In this document: in pieces, positions 5,365 to 7,949 of the stretch
Position numbering within the stretch: the first letter of the stretch is position 1
Layout of the letters: the number at the start of each line of letters is the position of its first letter
DNA from: Candidatus Woesearchaeota archaeon
GTDB taxonomy: Archaea; Nanoarchaeota; Nanoarchaeia; Woesearchaeales; UBA11576
Assembly (NCBI GenBank): GCA_013331125.1
Contig: DUGW01000216.1
Location: 1 to 7,949 of the forward strand
DNA: 7,949 nucleotides
Reading direction: 5' to 3'
Position numbers and translations under genes: made by a program
Notes under the pieces: model-generated
Seen by the model: the letters and a program-made list of their open reading frames with translations, nothing else
Told to the model about the DNA's origin: nothing
Databases searched by the model: none

Positions 5365-5505
5365 ATGGACGAATGCGAAGAACCGGGTTGCAGGTATCCT
5401 GCTAAGCGTAATTTCCATGGGAAGATGCTCTGTCAGGACTGCTGGGAGCGTTACAAGGCTGATCAGGACCGTATTGAGATGGAGCTCAAGAACTCTGATT
5501 GGTGA
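5365..5505 (+). CDS. 46-aa zinc-finger protein
   Basis: ATG at 5365 to TGA at 5503-5505. GGGGTG (5354-5359) lies 5 nt before the start and resembles the GGGGGTG of the lipoprotein gene. The product begins MDECEEPGCRYPAKR and continues through HGKMLCQDCWERYK. Cys4 and Cys9 pair with Cys23 and Cys26 (C-x4-C, x13, CxxC), a compact treble-clef or zinc-ribbon-like knuckle, followed by a charged helix (residues about 27-43). Codon use (CGT, CTC, AAG, GAG) matches the neighbouring genes. The gene is shorter than usual annotation cut-offs. A role in binding nucleic acid or a partner protein is only inferred. Confidence 0.7.
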   Translation: MDECEEPGCRYPAKRNFHGKMLCQDCWERYKADQDRIEMELKNSDW

Positions 5506-5530
5506 TTTCTTGTTTTTTCTGTCTTTTTCA
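5506..5530 (+). terminator. T-rich terminator after the zinc-finger gene
   Basis: Two runs of five or six T (5512-5517 and 5523-5527) directly follow the TGA at 5503-5505, with no hairpin, as in archaeal factor-independent termination. Confidence 0.5.
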
Positions 5531-5573
5531 ATACTGACTTTTCTCATCTTTTCTGCCCACAATTCCAAAAACC

Positions 5574-5581
5574 ATTTAAAC
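5574..5581 (+). promoter_or_regulatory. TATA box of the pduL-like gene
   Basis: ATTTAAAC lies 23 to 30 nt before the ATG at 5604 and no ribosome site lies between, so transcription should start at or next to the ATG (leaderless). Confidence 0.6.
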
Positions 5582-5603
5582 ATCTGATTTATCATTGACT
5601 TCT

Positions 5604-6200
5604 ATGGACTTAGAGCGATTCAAGAAAGATGAGAATAGGGTTATTGTTGAGGTCTCTGCTAAACATCTCCATCTTTCTCAGGAGGATGTCGATATCCTTT
5701 TCGGCCCTGACCATGAGTTCTCTGTAAGGCGTGAGCTTAAGTGTGATGGTGCCTGCGTGACTTCCGATTCTCTGGAGATCCAGTACCGTGATAATTCAAT
5801 CAAGAATGTGCGTGTCGTACTTCCTCTGCGTGACCACAGCAAGGTCGAGCTCTCCGCCACTGATCTTTTCAAGCTCACAAAGCAGCCTATCTTTGATGAT
5901 GATGGTCACCAGAAGACCTTCACTATCACTGTTGTGGGCCCTATGGGCCAGATTTTTCTGGAGAAGGTAGAGCTTGTCTCTATGCGTCATCTGCATTGCA
6001 CCCAGGAGGATGCTGACCGTCTTGGCATTGAGGATGGTGATATTGTCCGGGTCATGACGAATGGTGCTCGATCGATTCTGTTCAACAATGTTCTTGTCAG
6101 GATTGAAGAAGGTGCTGTCCTCACCTGTCATCTTGACACTGATGAGGGCCATGCCGCAGGCATCTCAAGAGAAGGTTATGGTTATCTGGTACGAGAATGA
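5604..6200 (+). CDS. pduL: PduL-type phosphate acyltransferase (phosphotransacylase)
   Basis: 198 residues from the ATG at 5604, whose distance from the TATA box indicates a leaderless start; the TTG at 5595 would add three residues. PduL interconverts acyl-CoA plus phosphate and acyl-phosphate plus CoA. The hallmarks of both halves are present: VSAKHLHLSQEDVDILFG (His21, His23), the phosphate-region LPLR (Arg76) followed by KVELSATD, VSMRHLHCTQEDADRLG (His129, His131), GIEDGD, and CHLDTDEGHAAGI (His176). These His residues correspond to the zinc ligands of the family. Length is slightly under the usual 210-220, with no N-terminal encapsulation peptide and no microcompartment genes nearby, so it likely acts free in the cytosol on acetyl-CoA, perhaps with an acetate kinase elsewhere. 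It converges with the zinc-ribbon gene, with 12 T-rich bases between stops. Confidence 0.9.
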   Translation: MDLERFKKDENRVIVEVSAKHLHLSQEDVDILFGPDHEFSVRRELKCDGACVTSDSLEIQYRDNSIKNVRVVLPLRDHSKVELSATDLFKLTKQPIFDDDGHQKTFTITVVGPMGQIFLEKVELVSMRHLHCTQEDADRLGIEDGDIVRVMTNGARSILFNNVLVRIEEGAVLTCHLDTDEGHAAGISREGYGYLVRE

Positions 6201-6212
6201 GCTTTTCTTTCT

Positions 6213-6614
6213 TTAACTCAACTTCTGTCCGCAGTTAGGGCAATATTTGAACTGTGGGTGCAGCTTGACTCCGCAGCTTGCGCATCTCACCGATGTCGTA
6301 TGCGTCCCGTGTTCTGTCTTTTTTGTCTGGTGCGTCGTGTGTGGATGCGTAGGATGCTCTCCTGGCTTGTGATGGGTGTGGGCTCCTGGGGATGTGTGGT
6401 GGCTGGCAGGTCTCTTGTGTCCGCTCTTCTCTTCTCCTTTTCTCATTATCTCCTTGATGAATCCTATCACCACAAATATTGCTCCTACCAGTATGAAGAA
6501 CATCAGTTTGTTGACGTCGATGAATACTGACATCAGTATCATCGCTACGCCTGATATCAGGAAGTAGCTGCCTGGTATGGGCTTCTTTCCTGCCACCTCT
6601 TTTTTTGCGCTCAA
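6213..6614 (-). CDS. two-TM protein with His-rich linker and C-terminal zinc ribbon
   Basis: 133 residues. Start is TTG at 6614: the GTGAGG overlapping the serS stop lies 7 nt before it, and only 9 nt separate the serS stop from this start, so the two genes are probably co-transcribed and translation may be coupled. Two hydrophobic helices (about 16-32 and 36-54) form a hairpin, followed by basic EIMRKGEEK, putting the C terminus in the cytoplasm by the positive-inside rule. Residues 66-105 hold 12 His among Pro, Thr and Gly. The tail is a zinc ribbon, CASC (111-114) and CPNC (125-128). No named family recognised; zinc-ribbon-tailed small membrane proteins are common in archaea. The His-rich stretch suggests metal binding (inference). 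Confidence 0.8.
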   Translation of the reverse strand: MSAKKEVAGKKPIPGSYFLISGVAMILMSVFIDVNKLMFFILVGAIFVVIGFIKEIMRKGEEKSGHKRPASHHTSPGAHTHHKPGEHPTHPHTTHQTKKTEHGTHTTSVRCASCGVKLHPQFKYCPNCGQKLS

Positions 6615-6623
6615 GTTTTTTCC

Positions 6624-7898
6624 TCACTCAGGCCCTATCCTGGTCTTTCCGTCCATGTAAGGTGCCAGGACTTCCGGTATTGTCACAGTTCCGTCTGCGT
6701 TCTGGTAGTTCTCCAGTACAGCCACCATCGCTCTTGATGTCGCTATCACTGTGTTGTTGAGCATGTGTGGGTGGTATCTCTTCTCTCCGTCGAATACCTT
6801 GCATCCCATCCTTCTTGCCTGTGCGTCTGTGATGTTTGACACTGAGCATACCTCGAAGTATTCCTTCCTTCTCGGGCTCCATGCCTCCAGGTCTGCGCCT
6901 TTTGACTTCAGGTCTCCCAGGTCTCCTGAGCATGACTCAAGTACTCTTGTCGGTATCCCTAACTGCTTGAAAAGCTCTACAGAGTGTCCCAGCATCTCGT
7001 CGTAGAAGCTGAATGAATCTTCCGGTTCGCAGATCACCACCATCTCTACCTTGTTGAATTGGTGTGTCCTGAACAGCCCTTTCTCGTCTATCCCGTGCGA
7101 TCCTATCTCCTGCCTGAAGCATTGTGAATAGCCGCACATCTTTATCGGCAGCTGTTTCTTGTCTATGATCTGTCCGTAGAACATGCCCAGCAATGGGTGT
7201 TCTGATGTCGCTATCAGCACGAGGTCTGTGCCTTGCAGTTTGTATGCGTGTTCTGCGAAGTCTCCTGGTGGCATCACTGTCCTGAGCACTTCCTCTCTCA
7301 TCATCAGGGGCGGTTCTACGAATATGAACCCTCTTCTTATCATGAATTCTGTGGCGAACCTTATCAGTGCCTGGTTGAGCATTGCCAGCTCTTTCTTCAG
7401 GTAGAAGAATCCGTTTCCGCTCACTCTTGAGGCTGCGTCAAAGTCTGCTATGCCTAGCTTTTCGCATATCTCTACGTGTGACAGCACGTCGAAGTCCTTT
7501 ATCTCTGGCTTCCCGGTGACCTGTCTGACTACATTCTCTTTGTCGTTCTTCCCTATGGGGACTGATTCGTGCAGCATCATCGGTATCGCTTTCTGCAGGT
7601 CTGCCATCTCTTCCTGTGCTTTGGAGAGTTCTTCTTCTTTCTCTTTGATCTTCACTGGCAGCTCTTTGACCTGTGCTATCGCTGCTGTCGCGTCTTTCTT
7701 CTCTTTCTTGAGCCTGTTCACTTCCTGGCTTGCCTTGTTCTTCTCTGTCTTCAGCTCCTGTATCTCCTGGAGCAGTTTCTTGTACTCTTCGTACTTCTCG
7801 AGGCATTTGTCTACTGTCTCTGTGTTGTCCCTGTTCTTCTTCCTGATGTTGTCCTTTACCAGTTCCTTGTTTTCAGCTATGTATTTGATGTCTAGCAT
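6624..7898 (-). CDS. serS: seryl-tRNA synthetase
   Basis: 424 residues, complete. It charges tRNA-Ser with serine in the cytoplasm; class II synthetase. Residues about 1-110 are the N-terminal helical coiled-coil arm that grips the long variable arm of tRNA-Ser (KKLLQEIQELKTEKNKASQE). The catalytic core follows: motif 1 around RRGFIFVEPPL (188-198), the serine-site loop LIATSEHPL (228-236), motif 2 CFRQEIGSHG (260-269) continuing to FRTHQFNKVE (276-285), and motif 3 NNTVIATSRAMVAVLENYQ (381-399), with Arg389 the class II arginine. Length and the TSE motif identify the common SerRS type, not the divergent methanogen type. The ATG at 7898 is preceded by GAGGA (7906-7910 on plus) with a 7-nt gap. 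First gene of a probable two-gene operon. Confidence 0.96.
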   Translation of the reverse strand: MLDIKYIAENKELVKDNIRKKNRDNTETVDKCLEKYEEYKKLLQEIQELKTEKNKASQEVNRLKKEKKDATAAIAQVKELPVKIKEKEEELSKAQEEMADLQKAIPMMLHESVPIGKNDKENVVRQVTGKPEIKDFDVLSHVEICEKLGIADFDAASRVSGNGFFYLKKELAMLNQALIRFATEFMIRRGFIFVEPPLMMREEVLRTVMPPGDFAEHAYKLQGTDLVLIATSEHPLLGMFYGQIIDKKQLPIKMCGYSQCFRQEIGSHGIDEKGLFRTHQFNKVEMVVICEPEDSFSFYDEMLGHSVELFKQLGIPTRVLESCSGDLGDLKSKGADLEAWSPRRKEYFEVCSVSNITDAQARRMGCKVFDGEKRYHPHMLNNTVIATSRAMVAVLENYQNADGTVTIPEVLAPYMDGKTRIGPE

Positions 7899-7932
7899 TT
7901 TAGTGTCCTCTTAGTCCTGTCAGTTTAGAAAG
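7899..7932 (-). promoter_or_regulatory. ribosome site and weak promoter of serS
   Basis: Reading on minus, GAGGA lies 7 nt before the ATG. TTTCTAAAC about 26 to 34 nt upstream is a weak TATA-like match; a better promoter may lie beyond the window end. The last 17 bases show nothing recognisable. Confidence 0.35.
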
Positions 7933-7949
7933 ATTTTGGGGCCTCAGAG

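Noticed and set aside
7450..7914. 154-aa plus-strand frame opposite serS
   Set aside because: Its Ser/Phe-rich product is the shadow of the Lys/Glu-rich coiled-coil arm of SerRS.
1..7949. CRISPR arrays, insertion sequences, integrases or att sites
   Set aside because: No spaced repeat array, transposase motif or terminal inverted repeats were seen on either strand.

Overview
The window reads as archaeal, most likely a small-genome DPANN-type lineage such as Woesearchaeota or Pacearchaeota (inference; no rRNA gene is present to settle it). The grounds are A/T-rich TATA boxes 25 to 45 nt ahead of genes, strong GGAGGTG-type ribosome sites mixed with apparently leaderless starts, TTG starts, an archaeal-looking seryl-tRNA synthetase, tiny zinc-finger proteins, a sequon-rich surface protein, and a tRNA whose acceptor and T stems close only if a short T-loop intron is removed.

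Layout. 2-2434 (+) is the 3' part of a large secreted surface protein: MopE-like Cys/Asp repeats, Ig-like and PKD domains, a Gly8 linker, an acidic stretch, a Cys motif and a C-terminal beta-rich region. It is followed by an unidentified GC-rich structured block (2447-2583) with two mutually exclusive folds. 2663-3211 (+) is a membrane-anchored coiled-coil protein with a very basic tail. 3287-3385 holds a probable C/D box guide RNA whose D guide fits 16S rRNA C1402 (E. coli numbering). 3483-3716 (+) is a small PC4/YdbC-like protein, and 3808-4452 (+) a Gln-rich lipoprotein ending in an intrinsic-type terminator. 4594-4823 carries two TATA boxes, a 32-nt tRNA-like module, and a full class-II-shaped tRNA with a T-loop intron. 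4826-5299 (-) and 5365-5505 (+) diverge from a shared AT-rich promoter: a small membrane-anchored Cys protein and a 46-aa zinc-finger protein. 5604-6200 (+) is a PduL-type phosphotransacylase, convergent with a likely two-gene operon (7898 down to 6213, -) encoding seryl-tRNA synthetase and a two-TM, His-rich, zinc-ribbon protein.

How they fit. Three themes share the window: translation (SerRS, the unusual tRNA, a rRNA 2'-O-methylation guide), the cell envelope (surface protein, lipoprotein, two small membrane proteins, the basic coiled-coil protein) and acyl-CoA/acyl-phosphate energy metabolism (PduL). Most genes have their own promoter; only serS with its downstream partner looks like an operon. 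The most unusual material is in the RNA genes rather than the proteins.
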